Virus record (IMG/VR): IMGVR_UViG_3300006880_000028
Coordinates: 1-43,553 of that record
Direction: 5' to 3' (one strand)
DNA length: 43,553 nucleotides
Source of the DNA: a virus
Shown here: one piece after another, positions 32,770 to 39,721 of the stretch
Numbering within the stretch: position 1 is the stretch's first letter
Layout of the letters: each line of letters begins with the position of its first letter
Position numbers and translations under genes: made by a program
Notes under the pieces: generated by a model
Database searches by the model: none
Seen by the model: the letters and a program-made list of their open reading frames with translations, nothing else
Told to the model about the DNA's origin: nothing

Positions 32770-33521
32770 TTGCCGGCGCTCCGCTTCGCTTCTTCGATGA
32801 AGTGGAGCGCTCGCTGGTAGTCGCGGGCGAGGATGTCCTCGAATGCCGCGACGCCCATGAACCGAAGAAAACGCTCCGGAGTGCGGCCAGCGGCCTCGAG
32901 GTGTTCGCGAATCGAAGCGGCTTGCTCTCGAGTCACGGGCTCTGAGCCGCCGGCGCCGTCATCGTCCTCACCGACCGTGATGAGATTTAGATGCATCGAG
33001 AGCAAGTACCGGCGCGCGTAGCTCACGCTCGAGCCCATGCCCTGAATCTTGTTCTTGCCGCCGCTGTCATCGACGGGGAGCGTGAGGTACTTCGTTTCGC
33101 TGTGGCCCTCTCGATGCGACATCTCGCACGAGAACGTCGTCACACCTTGAACGGTCTTCGAGTCGAACGAGAACGCGAAGCCCTCGGCCGAGCACGGGCC
33201 GCGCACGGCTGCATCGATGTCTTCGTACCGAGCGAACGGCGTGTCGCGAATGAGCCGCCCGTCCTTCTCGACCTTGGCGTGTCCCTGTTTCGTGATCCGC
33301 GGGAGTTTCTCTTGCAGTCTGGCGAGCGCGGCTTTGAATGCGACGCGCGCCTGGTCGGCGACCATCTTCTCGTGAAGCGCGAAGAGCCTCTCGACCGTTT
33401 CGACTTTGACCGTGGGATCCTTCGCGATGTTCATGATCGTGGCGAGCACGGCTCGAGCCTCGTCGGGTTGCGGCGCGAGCTCGGCGCGCTCGACCTTGGC
33501 GAGCTCCGACTTCGCCGTCAC
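32766..33521 (-). CDS. erf: ERF-family single-strand annealing protein
   Basis: 251 residues from GTG 33521. Features of the ERF superfamily: an N-terminal helix, ALARLQEKLPRITKQGHAKV, the TPFARYEDIDAAVRG start of the core, SFDSKTVQGVTTFSCEMSHREGH strands, and GSSVSYARRYLLSMHLNLIT with EDDDGAG. The C-terminal helices (about 195-251, TREQAASIREHL) are the usual variable protein-interaction part. Works with the adjacent Exo in recombination or end circularisation. Confidence 0.85.
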   Translation of the reverse strand: MTAKSELAKVERAELAPQPDEARAVLATIMNIAKDPTVKVETVERLFALHEKMVADQARVAFKAALARLQEKLPRITKQGHAKVEKDGRLIRDTPFARYEDIDAAVRGPCSAEGFAFSFDSKTVQGVTTFSCEMSHREGHSETKYLTLPVDDSGGKNKIQGMGSSVSYARRYLLSMHLNLITVGEDDDGAGGSEPVTREQAASIREHLEAAGRTPERFLRFMGVAAFEDILARDYQRALHFIEEAKRSAGK

Positions 33522-34642
33522 AGCTCACCCGCGACTTTCTCGATCCAGGCGGCGAGCTTGTCGAGGTTCGCGTAGACCTTCTCGGCGGCAGCCTTCCCCT
33601 TCGCCGTGGAGAAGCTGGGGAGCTCCTTCGTACGGAACTCGAGCGCGAGCGCTTTGAGTTTTTCCTTGTCGGGCGCGAGCTCGGCTGCCTCCCGCTCGGC
33701 TTCGCGCTTGCGCGCTTCGGCGATCCGATCGGCCTCCTCTTTCGCCACGCGATCGGCCTCTGCCTTCTTCGCCGCGGCGAGGTCGCGCTCCGCCCTCTCC
33801 TTCGCCGCACGCTCCTCATCGGCGGCCTTCGCAAGCTCGCGCTCCTTCTCGGCTGCTGCTAGGCGATCCCTATCCGCCGCGAGCTCGGCGGCTTCCCGTT
33901 CGGCCGTATGCGCCTCGAGCATCGCTTTCGCTTCGGCCACCTTGCGCGCGTTCTCCTTGCGAAGGCGCTCGTTCTCTTCCTTCTGCGCTTTCTCGCGCTC
34001 GACGCGCTCGGCCTCGAGCCGCACCGCTTCCTTCCGCTCGGCCTCGAGCTTCTCGGCGGCGAGGCGCTCGGCCTCGAGCTTGACCGCCTCCGCGCGCTTG
34101 GCCTCCTCCTTCCGATGCTCGGCGGCGAGCCGCGCGCTCTCGATCGTCGTAGCCCACGTCTCCTCCGCCATCTCCCCGAGGTTCACGAACGCGGCGGGAT
34201 CGGCGCCGTAGGCCGTGAGCGCTTCCTTCCTCGCGATCGCGAGCGCGTCCTTTCTCGCCTCCTCTGCCCGCTCGGCGAACGTCTCATCGAGATAGAGCTT
34301 GTCCTCGAGCGGCTCGGTTAGCGCTTTCAAGATGTTCGCGAAGCCGTCGATCGCCTTTCCCTGGCGAACGATGTTTTCCTTGAGCCGCTTTCGAGCCTTC
34401 TCGCAGCGAACGCGAATCTCGCGAAGAGCGAGCCGGGTATCTCGCGCGAGCTTCATCTCCCGCGTCTGGCTGACGTCGGTCACCTTGATGAGCGCCGCGC
34501 GCTTCGCCCACTCGTCGGCGGAGTCGAACATCTCCTCGAACACCGCCCGGAGCGTGACGGCCGCTGTCGGATCGTCGTGCTCGAGCTCGGCGAGCACTTT
34601 CGAATAGGTCTCTCGGGGCGCTACGACAATCGCTTGATTCAT
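33518..34642 (-). CDS. Long coiled-coil protein of the recombination operon (DUF1351-like)
   Basis: 374 residues with GGAGATGAG before the ATG. Residues 50-115 (TREMKLARDTRLALREIRV..., then RQGKAIDGFANIL) are like the DUF1351 or recombination-associated proteins found beside Exo/SSAP pairs. Residues 155-330 are an almost uninterrupted Glu/Ala/Lys/Arg coiled coil. Residues 330-374 form a short globular end. It is likely a recombination accessory or scaffold; biochemical role not known to me. Confidence 0.5.
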   Translation of the reverse strand: MNQAIVVAPRETYSKVLAELEHDDPTAAVTLRAVFEEMFDSADEWAKRAALIKVTDVSQTREMKLARDTRLALREIRVRCEKARKRLKENIVRQGKAIDGFANILKALTEPLEDKLYLDETFAERAEEARKDALAIARKEALTAYGADPAAFVNLGEMAEETWATTIESARLAAEHRKEEAKRAEAVKLEAERLAAEKLEAERKEAVRLEAERVEREKAQKEENERLRKENARKVAEAKAMLEAHTAEREAAELAADRDRLAAAEKERELAKAADEERAAKERAERDLAAAKKAEADRVAKEEADRIAEARKREAEREAAELAPDKEKLKALALEFRTKELPSFSTAKGKAAAEKVYANLDKLAAWIEKVAGEL

Positions 34643-34646
34643 CGAC

Positions 34647-34919
34647 TCATCTCCTTCGGGCTGATTGAAAAACGGGCGGGTAGAGATCGCGCTCGGCTGG
34701 CGGATCCATCTCGCGAACCTTCTCGCTTCGAACCGGGTGGTAGCCGTCGATTCGCGCGAGCGTTTCCGCCTTGTCGCGTGCGCCGGGCACCGTCCGAGAC
34801 GTCACGCGGTAGAAGCGCTCGACCTCACGGAATCGCTCGGGGACGTTCACGCATGCGGGGCAGCCCTTCCCCTTGCAGCGGCCGCACGCACAAACGACGG
34901 TGACTTGATAATCCGGCAT
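34647..34919 (-). CDS. Small cysteine-rich zinc-binding protein
   Basis: 90 residues. VVCACGRCKGKGCPACVNV near the N-terminus places five cysteines in 11 residues, a DnaJ-like or rubredoxin-like metal knuckle; the remainder is charged (RFREVERFYRVTSR). It ends 4 bases before the coiled-coil gene, whose ribosome-binding site lies at the junction. Upstream bases 34920-35009 contain no gene. Function unknown. Confidence 0.45.
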   Translation of the reverse strand: MPDYQVTVVCACGRCKGKGCPACVNVPERFREVERFYRVTSRTVPGARDKAETLARIDGYHPVRSEKVREMDPPAERDLYPPVFQSARRR

Positions 34920-35009
34920 GACTTCGGGCGCGTTGCCCGAGAGCGAAGCCGAACGGTGTGCGCGTGGATCTAGGAGGACAACACGGCGCCGCTCGACTCC
35001 GCTCTCGGA

Positions 35010-35498
35010 CTACGTGCTCCCCTCCGCGGCCGCCGGCGGGTCCGTCTTCGCTCGCTCATCGGCGCCGGCGTCGACGACGAGGGAGATGTTTCGACCGACG
35101 CGCTTCGCGGGGTCCGCGAGCTCGCGCGCCCGCCAGATCTTCTCGAGCAACCCTTCGAGCCGACGCTGCTCGAGGCGAAGGACGCGGGCGTTCTGCCTGT
35201 CGGCCCGGACATTGAGGAAGCTCGGCTTCGTTCCGTCGATGGCGACGTCGGCGCGAAGGCAGGCGAGCTCCAGCCTGGCTTGCGCGATCGCCACGCGCAT
35301 CGCTCCGCGCACCTTGCGTATCTGCTTGCAGATTACATCCTCGTGCTCGGGCATCGTGCGCGTACTTCCGCACGGGCAGTTACGGAGCGCGAGGAGCTCG
35401 CCATCGATGCCCGTGTCCTGCATCCCCTTCAGCGGAAGCCCGGCCCACGTCTCGGGCGTGTAGCGTTTTCCGCAAGAACAAATCGACGCGACGATCAC
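35010..35498 (-). CDS. Zinc-ribbon protein with helical C-terminus (paralogue of 19882-20112)
   Basis: 162 residues from GTG 35498 (GTGA overlap). The N-terminal 50 residues, CSCGKRY, WAGLPL and RNCPCGST, repeat the pattern of the late-operon protein at 19882. Residues 55-135 are helical and charged (QARLELACLRADVAIDGTKP, RLEQRRLEGLLEKIWRARELA). The final 25 residues are Ala/Pro-rich. Two copies of this domain in one phage, in early and late operons, suggest related regulatory roles. Confidence 0.5.
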   Translation of the reverse strand: MIVASICSCGKRYTPETWAGLPLKGMQDTGIDGELLALRNCPCGSTRTMPEHEDVICKQIRKVRGAMRVAIAQARLELACLRADVAIDGTKPSFLNVRADRQNARVLRLEQRRLEGLLEKIWRARELADPAKRVGRNISLVVDAGADERAKTDPPAAAEGST

Positions 35499-35626
35499 GA
35501 CAGCGCCTTATTGGGCTCGGGTTGAAGATGGCGCTCGCGGTAGATGACGGCGCTTTGCAAGCCGTCGAGCTCGAAGCTCCAGCCGGTCGCGCCCTTTTCC
35601 CACTTCGTCTCGATTCTCGTTCGCAT
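35495..35626 (-). CDS. 43-residue microprotein
   Basis: ATG 35626 is preceded by GAAGGAGATGTG, a strong ribosome-binding site, and the frame closes at a TGA overlapping the next GTG. Product begins MRTRIETKWEKGATGWSFEL and ends LQPEPNKALS. Spacing with both neighbours (10 bases and a 3-base overlap) fits the operon, so it is very likely translated. Function unknown. Confidence 0.6.
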   Translation of the reverse strand: MRTRIETKWEKGATGWSFELDGLQSAVIYRERHLQPEPNKALS

Positions 35627-35636
35627 CACATCTCCT

Positions 35637-35903
35637 TCACGCCGCGCCGGCGAGATGACGTTTCAAGACCTCGACGTCGATGCCGACTCGCGACGCCGCG
35701 TACTCGAGCGAATCGCCCGTCAAGATGCGGGCCCTCGCCTGCTCGATCTTTCCGCCGAAGCTCGACCGCGAAAAATCCCCGTCGCGCTCGCGCTGCTGCT
35801 TCTTGTAGATGCGGTTCTTCGCGCGGACGCAGTTTCGGCATCGGCCCTTGACGAAGAAGGTCTCGGGCCATTCGAGATTGCACCTTCGACAAACGCGGCT
35901 CAC
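35637..35903 (-). CDS. Zinc-finger plus helix-turn-helix small DNA-binding protein
   Basis: 88 residues from GTG 35903. Two CXXC pairs (VCRRCNLEW and RCRNCVRAKNR) make a zinc finger of the HNH-edge or recruiter type, followed by ILTGDSLEYAASRVGIDVEVLKRHL, an HTH. There is no catalytic HNH core, so a regulator is more likely than a nuclease. Confidence 0.5.
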   Translation of the reverse strand: MSRVCRRCNLEWPETFFVKGRCRNCVRAKNRIYKKQQRERDGDFSRSSFGGKIEQARARILTGDSLEYAASRVGIDVEVLKRHLAGAA

Positions 35904-36172
35904 GAGTCCCCCTCGCTCGCGTCGAAAGGCACGTTCGGCCCGGCGAGCGAGAGCTCGTGCATCCCCGCGGCCGTCAGCACGTAGCAGCCCGGGAACACGT
36001 ACGGGAGCCGGTGCGCGACCAGGCCGTCGAGCACGAGCTCGTCGAGTGCGGCCTTCCGTGCCTTCGGTGCGATGGTGTCGCCGAACGCGTCACCCCGCTC
36101 GATGGCGTGAAGGGCGCGGCGCTTCTCCGAGGGTCGAACGTTTCGACTCCGCAACTGTTTCGCGCGTCCCAT
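35900..36172 (-). CDS. First gene of the left early operon, winged-helix-like
   Basis: 90 residues with AGGAGG 7-8 bases before ATG 36172. Basic N-terminus (MGRAKQLRSRNVRPSEKRR), then a helix ARKAALDELVLDGLVAHRLP with a following strand YVFPGCYVLTAAG, the order of a winged helix. Being the first gene after the operator-controlled promoter, it may be an early regulator. Family not recognised. Confidence 0.45.
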   Translation of the reverse strand: MGRAKQLRSRNVRPSEKRRALHAIERGDAFGDTIAPKARKAALDELVLDGLVAHRLPYVFPGCYVLTAAGMHELSLAGPNVPFDASEGDS

Positions 36173-36190
36173 CCGTGATGCCTCCTAACC

Positions 36191-36211
36191 AAAGTCATAG
36201 CTGATGACTTT
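36191..36211. promoter_or_regulatory. Operator: perfect 8-bp inverted repeat AAAGTCAT-N5-ATGACTTT
   Basis: The 21-bp palindrome overlaps the -10 region of the predicted left promoter and lies 19 bases upstream of the first gene of the left operon. It is ideally placed for repression by the phage repressor or Cro-like protein. Confidence 0.65.
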
Positions 36212-36223
36212 CTGAGAGGTCAA
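36194..36223 (-). promoter_or_regulatory. Predicted left early promoter
   Basis: On the minus strand, TTGACC (36223-36218) is separated by 18 bases from TATGAC (36199-36194). The -35 matches the sigma-70 consensus at 5 of 6 positions and the -10 at 4 of 6. The operator palindrome covers the -10. Confidence 0.5.
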
Positions 36224-36247
36224 GATGGTAGGCCAGAGCTATCCCTT

Positions 36248-36266
36248 TAGGCGTTCCTTTCGCCTA
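36248..36266. terminator. Hairpin TAGGCG-N7-CGCCTA after the repressor gene
   Basis: A perfect 6-bp stem with a 7-base loop starts 5 bases beyond the repressor stop on the minus strand. No U-run follows in that direction, so it may be a weak terminator, an RNA stability element or a further operator. Confidence 0.3.
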
Positions 36267-36270
36267 TAAA

Positions 36271-36888
36271 TTAGCCGCGGAAACGGCGTCTCGTTTTTGC
36301 GATGGCCGGGACGACTGGCGCCGCCTCCGGCACGGGCTTCTTTTTTGGCTTCCGGCGTATCTTGGCCACTTTGGCCGCCCGATCGATCGCCTCATCTTCC
36401 AAGCCTCGCTGGTGGCCACGCTTCGCCTCGACCTCGCGTAGCCGCTCAAACTCGAGACCGATCTCCTTCAGTCGATCCCAAACGTCCAAGCTCTCGTATT
36501 TGGCGCCCGAAAACCGTTCTCTCGTGGTGAGGATCGCTTCATCCAAGAGCACTCCTCGAAACGTCGAGATGGCCTTGGCAATGTTCTCCGCCTCGTCCTG
36601 CGGGCTCGGCTCCGCTGGCAGTTCCTCCGGCTCACCAACGACCGCCTCATATTCCTTCCCTAAAAGAATCGCCGTGCGCCTGGCTGTTTCGTACGAGGCT
36701 CCACTGCGGCCGTTCAAAAAGTCGGAGATGCTCGGCTGTGCTCGCTTCACCGCCTCGGCGAAGCGGCTCACCTTGCCGTCGAATTGAAACCGAATGATGT
36801 CGCGGATGGCCTTGCGCAGCCGTTCATTCTGCTTTGGCGTGAGATGCTGGCTCGACGTCACGCTGAAAAGCCTATGAGAAAGCCGCAT
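36271..36888 (-). CDS. CI-like phage repressor without S24 domain
   Basis: 205 residues from ATG 36888, or 196 from GTG 36861; neither has a clear ribosome-binding site. Residues 20-80, with LRKAIRDIIRFQFDGKVSRF, then AEAVKRAQPSISDFLNGRSG and YETARRTAILLG, form an XRE-type helix-turn-helix. The remainder is helical and acidic, then basic (RRKPKKKPVPEA). There is no LexA/CI S24 peptidase Ser-Lys dyad, so RecA-stimulated self-cleavage is not expected and induction must work another way. It sits between left and right early operons, divergent from the Cro-like gene. Confidence 0.65.
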   Translation of the reverse strand: MRLSHRLFSVTSSQHLTPKQNERLRKAIRDIIRFQFDGKVSRFAEAVKRAQPSISDFLNGRSGASYETARRTAILLGKEYEAVVGEPEELPAEPSPQDEAENIAKAISTFRGVLLDEAILTTRERFSGAKYESLDVWDRLKEIGLEFERLREVEAKRGHQRGLEDEAIDRAAKVAKIRRKPKKKPVPEAAPVVPAIAKTRRRFRG

Positions 36889-36892
36889 AGGC
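36870..36892. promoter_or_regulatory. Operator candidate: GCCTATG-N9-CATAGGC at repressor start
   Basis: A perfect 7-bp inverted repeat; a further CTATG half-site lies at 36897-36901. The ATG at 36888 falls inside it, which favours autoregulation by the repressor or Cro, or use of the downstream GTG 36861 as the real start. Confidence 0.5.
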
Positions 36893-36923
36893 GAAGCTAT
36901 GAACTGAGCGTCCGTCAAGGCAC

Positions 36924-36950
36924 TTGATCTCGCAAAGTTATAACTATAAC
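36924..36950 (+). promoter_or_regulatory. Predicted right early promoter, near-leaderless
   Basis: TTGATC (36924-36929) and TATAAC (36945-36950, a second copy at 36939-36944) are separated by 15 bases. The expected transcript start is only a few bases before ATG 36960, and no Shine-Dalgarno precedes that ATG, so the Cro-like mRNA may be leaderless or nearly so. Confidence 0.4.
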
Positions 36951-36959
36951 GTTCAGTGC

Positions 36960-37217
36960 ATGTATGACACTGGCGGCTGCAGAAAGCTTCGTTCGCTCGT
37001 TGAGCGTGGGGAGATTTCGCAGTCGACGATCGCAAGAAAACTCGGGGTAAGTCAGCCGTCGGTCTCCGCCTGGCTTCTTGGCCGGACACGCCCAGAGTCC
37101 CACTATCGCGAGGCGATCGAGCGCCGTTTCAAGATTCGTGCTTCCGACTGGATGACGGACTCCGAATACTTCATGGCGTTCGGCCGTCAGCGAACGCGAT
37201 CGAAGAAGGCAGCGTAG
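36960..37217 (+). CDS. Cro-like helix-turn-helix regulator
   Basis: 85 residues from ATG 36960 (the in-frame TTG 36924 is inside the promoter). RGEISQSTIARKLGVSQPSVSAWLLGRTRP is a textbook XRE helix-turn-helix with recognition helix SQPSVSAWL. First gene of the rightward operon and divergent from the repressor, as Cro is. It probably represses the repressor promoter and commits to lytic growth. Confidence 0.7.
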   Translation: MYDTGGCRKLRSLVERGEISQSTIARKLGVSQPSVSAWLLGRTRPESHYREAIERRFKIRASDWMTDSEYFMAFGRQRTRSKKAA

Positions 37218-37221
37218 TCGC

Positions 37222-37596
37222 ATGGGCCGACCGTTCGACGTGCGGACCCCTTTGCCCATTCGGCCTGTACATGCGCGCACGACTGTTCAAATAACGCGTG
37301 GAGAAGTCGCGGTACTGTCGCCGCAACAGGGAGCGGCCCTCCAAGTCATCGTCGAAGAATATCGACGCACCGGGCTTCCCCCAACGCACCGGGAGATCGC
37401 ATCGCGTCTGCGAATGTCGTGCGCAAATGTGGGCCGCCTGATCGGTGCGCTCCGACGGAAGGGCGCTCTTCGAATCGAGCACGGGAAAGCGCGAGCATAT
37501 GCGCCCCGCGCGAAGGCGATCTTCATTCGCTTCCCGACGGCGGTGCAGCGTGAGCAACAAGAGGCTCACGCCTTTTCCAAAGCGAGGTCGGCGTGA
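37222..37596 (+). CDS. LexA-DNA-binding-domain-like winged-helix regulator
   Basis: 124 residues starting 4 bases after the Cro-like gene. Residues 32-95 (LSPQQGAALQVIVEEYRRTG, then LPPTHREIASRLRMSCANVGRLI, then ALRRKGALRIEHGKARAY) match the LexA N-terminal winged helix. No autoproteolytic domain follows. It may bind host LexA-type sites or phage operators and so link the phage to the SOS state; inferred. Confidence 0.6.
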   Translation: MGRPFDVRTPLPIRPVHARTTVQITRGEVAVLSPQQGAALQVIVEEYRRTGLPPTHREIASRLRMSCANVGRLIGALRRKGALRIEHGKARAYAPRAKAIFIRFPTAVQREQQEAHAFSKARSA

Positions 37597-37814
37597 TCTA
37601 CACCTCCGCGTGCGTCGTGTGTGGTGGCTGGTCGATCGAGTGCGCGGAGAGTTTCGATCTCGTAGGGCCTGACGGGGAGTGCGCCCGATGCGGGCCGCTC
37701 AACCGGCTCACATGGTGCAAGCGATGCGGCTCACTCAATTCGTTTGACGACAAGCGCGGTCTCGACGCTGCGCGCATGCCCGCGATGAGCGACGACTTAG
37801 TGGGGGCCGCATGA
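37593..37814 (+). CDS. Small double zinc-ribbon protein
   Basis: 73 residues from GTG 37593 (GTGA overlap). Four cysteine pairs or singles, CVVCGG, C (17), CARCG and CKRCGSLN, indicate one or two zinc sites. The C-terminus is disordered. Function unknown. Confidence 0.45.
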   Translation: MIYTSACVVCGGWSIECAESFDLVGPDGECARCGPLNRLTWCKRCGSLNSFDDKRGLDAARMPAMSDDLVGAA

Positions 37815-38050
37815 GCGCGCTTGCCGCGCTCAAGTGGCGCCGCGTCATCAACGGCCACATCGCGAGCGCCACCATCCACGGCGATCGCATCGACGCGCGC
37901 ATCTTCTTCGAGATTCCGCTTCGGGAGTGGAAGTGTCGGCTCAGTCGAAACGGCGAGCAGTTCGAGCTGACGTCGCTCCCGAGTGAGAGCGCAGCGATGG
38001 CGCACGCGTGGCGCGTCATCACGGAGCTGAGCGAGCGAGGGGCGGCGTGA
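37811..38050 (+). CDS. Small hypothetical protein
   Basis: 79 residues, ATGA overlap. Strands (VINGHIASATIHGDRIDARIFFEIP) then a helix (SESAAMAHAWRVITELSERG): a small alpha-beta fold. No family recognised. Confidence 0.45.
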   Translation: MSALAALKWRRVINGHIASATIHGDRIDARIFFEIPLREWKCRLSRNGEQFELTSLPSESAAMAHAWRVITELSERGAA

Positions 38051-38688
38051 GCAAGCGCCTCAACGCCTTCGGCATGCTCGTCGATGACGACGACGAGCAG
38101 GTCTACGCCGGCGAGCTGGCGACGAAGACGTCCGAGCTCGGGCGCGCGAGAACTTCGGAGGATCGTGGGCTCGCGAGGCAAGGGCGCGCGTCTACGAACA
38201 CAGGCTCTCGCCGCGCGGAGGCTCCGAAGAGCGCGGCTCCCCCTCGGGGGAAGGAGAACACCATGCCGACGAAGAACGACGAACGCGCGAAGAAGCTCCT
38301 CGAGGTCCTCCGTGACGCAGGACCGCTCACGAACCAAGAGCTACAGAAGGAGCTTCGCCTCACGAAGCAGCAAGTTCGCGCTTGTGTCGACGTGCTGCGC
38401 GACGACGGCGAGGTCGAGATCTCCGGCACGCGCGCGAGCGCTCGCTATCACCTTCCGGGCCAGGCCGTCGACGCTCCGCTCGCAAAGAAGAAGGTCGCGA
38501 AGAAGTCGACGCGCCGAGCGCACGCGCCGAGCGCACGCAAGATAAACGGTTCCTCGAACGGATTCGCGAACGGTGCGGCCGAGCCGTCGCCGTCGAGCCC
38601 CGTCGCGATGCTCATGCGCGTTCAGGAAGATCTCTCGAACGAGCTCGCTCGCGTGAACAGGGCGATCGCCGCCTTGCAGGGGGAATGA
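38047..38688 (+). CDS. Winged-helix protein, possible internal start at 38263
   Basis: 213 residues from GTG 38047 (GTGA overlap) or 141 residues from ATG 38263, which has AAGGAG 6 bases upstream. The first 72 residues are low-complexity, so the internal start may give the main product. Its residues 8-66 (AKKLLEVLRDAGPLTNQELQ, then LRLTKQQVRACVDVLRDDGEV) form a winged helix, followed by a lysine-rich linker and a C-terminal helix LMRVQEDLSNELARVNRAIAAL suited to dimerisation. Confidence 0.5.
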   Translation: MSKRLNAFGMLVDDDDEQVYAGELATKTSELGRARTSEDRGLARQGRASTNTGSRRAEAPKSAAPPRGKENTMPTKNDERAKKLLEVLRDAGPLTNQELQKELRLTKQQVRACVDVLRDDGEVEISGTRASARYHLPGQAVDAPLAKKKVAKKSTRRAHAPSARKINGSSNGFANGAAEPSPSSPVAMLMRVQEDLSNELARVNRAIAALQGE

Positions 38689-38689
38689 C

Positions 38690-38776
38690 GTGAGCCTTCT
38701 CGACGTCGCTATCGTTGGCTTCTGTTTCGGGATCGTTGTCGCCCTCATCGTCCACCATGAGCGGAGGCAAGGGTGA
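38690..38776 (+). CDS. 28-residue membrane microprotein
   Basis: GTG 38690 to TGA 38776: MSLLDVAIVGFCFGIVVALI then VHHERRQG, one membrane helix with a basic end. Located 1 base after the preceding stop and overlapping the next GTG in GTGA, so it fits the operon. Function unknown. Confidence 0.5.
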   Translation: MSLLDVAIVGFCFGIVVALIVHHERRQG

Positions 38777-38994
38777 GCGCTCTTCGTTTCGTCGGCCGGC
38801 ATGTGGGCCTCTGGACGATGATTGCGTGGGCATCATATGCACTCTTTGTCGGTGTCGCGTCGCCGCGGCTCTGGGTGCTCGCCGCCGTCGCATGGTGCGT
38901 GTGCAACTCAATCCAGCTCGAAGCGAGCCGGTTGCAGGAAAAGATCGTTTGCCTCTTGCACGAAGAGATCGATCTGCTCAGGGGACGCCGATGA
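38773..38994 (+). CDS. Small two-helix membrane protein
   Basis: 73 residues from GTG 38773. Hydrophobic segments at about 12-29 and 33-48 are followed by a charged amphipathic helix (EASRLQEKIVCLLHEEIDLL). With the neighbouring 28-residue protein it forms an early membrane pair, perhaps for superinfection exclusion; inferred only. Confidence 0.45.
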   Translation: MSALRFVGRHVGLWTMIAWASYALFVGVASPRLWVLAAVAWCVCNSIQLEASRLQEKIVCLLHEEIDLLRGRR

Positions 38995-39518
38995 CGCCGC
39001 TCGCCGCATGGATTGTGTCCGTCTCGACATTCGTCACCGACGCCGCGGGCCATCCGGCGACGAAGCCGATCGACGTTGCCGGCGCCGAGGCGATCGCGAA
39101 GCGCTGCGAGGGCGTCGGGAAGACGTTCGAGGAGCAGGCGACGTGCGGCGCCGTCTACCTCGTCCACTCGTTTCTCGAGAGCGGCTACAACCTTCTCGCC
39201 GTCTCGCGCACGGACTGTCGCGATCACCTGACGGGGAAGTTCTACACCGTGCCGTGGGGCGAAACCTGCCGACCAGGTGATGAGCCCGTCTCGTTCGGGC
39301 CGTTCCAGACAGGGAAGAAGCCGAAGGACTGGGAAGAGGCCGTCGCGATCTTTACGCCGCTCTTGATCAAGAGCGCGACCACGTGCCTCGAGCCGCTCGC
39401 CATGGTGGCGTCGGGCTCGTGCACCAACAAGGCGGGGATCGCGATCTCGAAGTCGCGTATGGCGAAAGCTCGAAAGCTCGTTGCGGATCACCCGTTCAAA
39501 CCGGAGGACAAATCTTGA
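38991..39518 (+). CDS. Lytic-transglycosylase-like protein
   Basis: 175 residues, ATGA overlap. LVHSFLESGYNLLAVSRTD resembles the catalytic E-S-x-(F/Y)-N-P-x-A-x-S motif of SLT-type transglycosylases, with E in position. Further on SFGPFQTG resembles the G-x-x-Q motif. The N-terminus (PLAAWIVSVSTFVTDAAGHP) is mildly hydrophobic. Several cysteines are present (C43, C52, and others), suggesting export. An early-expressed peptidoglycan hydrolase is unusual for a phage. Confidence 0.5.
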   Translation: MTPLAAWIVSVSTFVTDAAGHPATKPIDVAGAEAIAKRCEGVGKTFEEQATCGAVYLVHSFLESGYNLLAVSRTDCRDHLTGKFYTVPWGETCRPGDEPVSFGPFQTGKKPKDWEEAVAIFTPLLIKSATTCLEPLAMVASGSCTNKAGIAISKSRMAKARKLVADHPFKPEDKS

Positions 39519-39721
39519 GGCCTCCGCCGACGGTCTACGAGATCCCGAAGGACGCGCGCATCGTCGAATGCAGCGACATTCGGTGCCGTGCGCCGATCGC
39601 CTTCATCACGACGCCGGCGGGCAAGCGCATGCCCGTCGAGGCAGCGGCGAACATCCGAGGCGAGAGTCACTATATTAGGTGCCCGGGCGCGAAGCGATTT
39701 CGAAGGAGCTCGAAGCCGTGA
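39515..39721 (+). CDS. Small zinc-binding protein
   Basis: 68 residues from TTG 39515, which has GGAGG 7 bases upstream and overlaps the previous TGA. VECSDIRCRAPIAFITTPAG and YIRCPGAKRFRR place three cysteines and basic residues in a ribbon pattern found in small phage proteins that bind metal. Function unknown. Confidence 0.5.
   Translation: MRPPPTVYEIPKDARIVECSDIRCRAPIAFITTPAGKRMPVEAAANIRGESHYIRCPGAKRFRRSSKP

Noticed and set aside
35637-35903. HNH endonuclease
   Set aside because: Two CXXC pairs are present, but the catalytic H-N-H core is missing; the C-terminal half is an HTH.
38690-38994. Toxin-antitoxin pair made of the two small membrane proteins
   Set aside because: There is no antitoxin-like DNA-binding or antisense RNA feature. 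Small coupled membrane proteins in an early operon are not enough to claim such a system.
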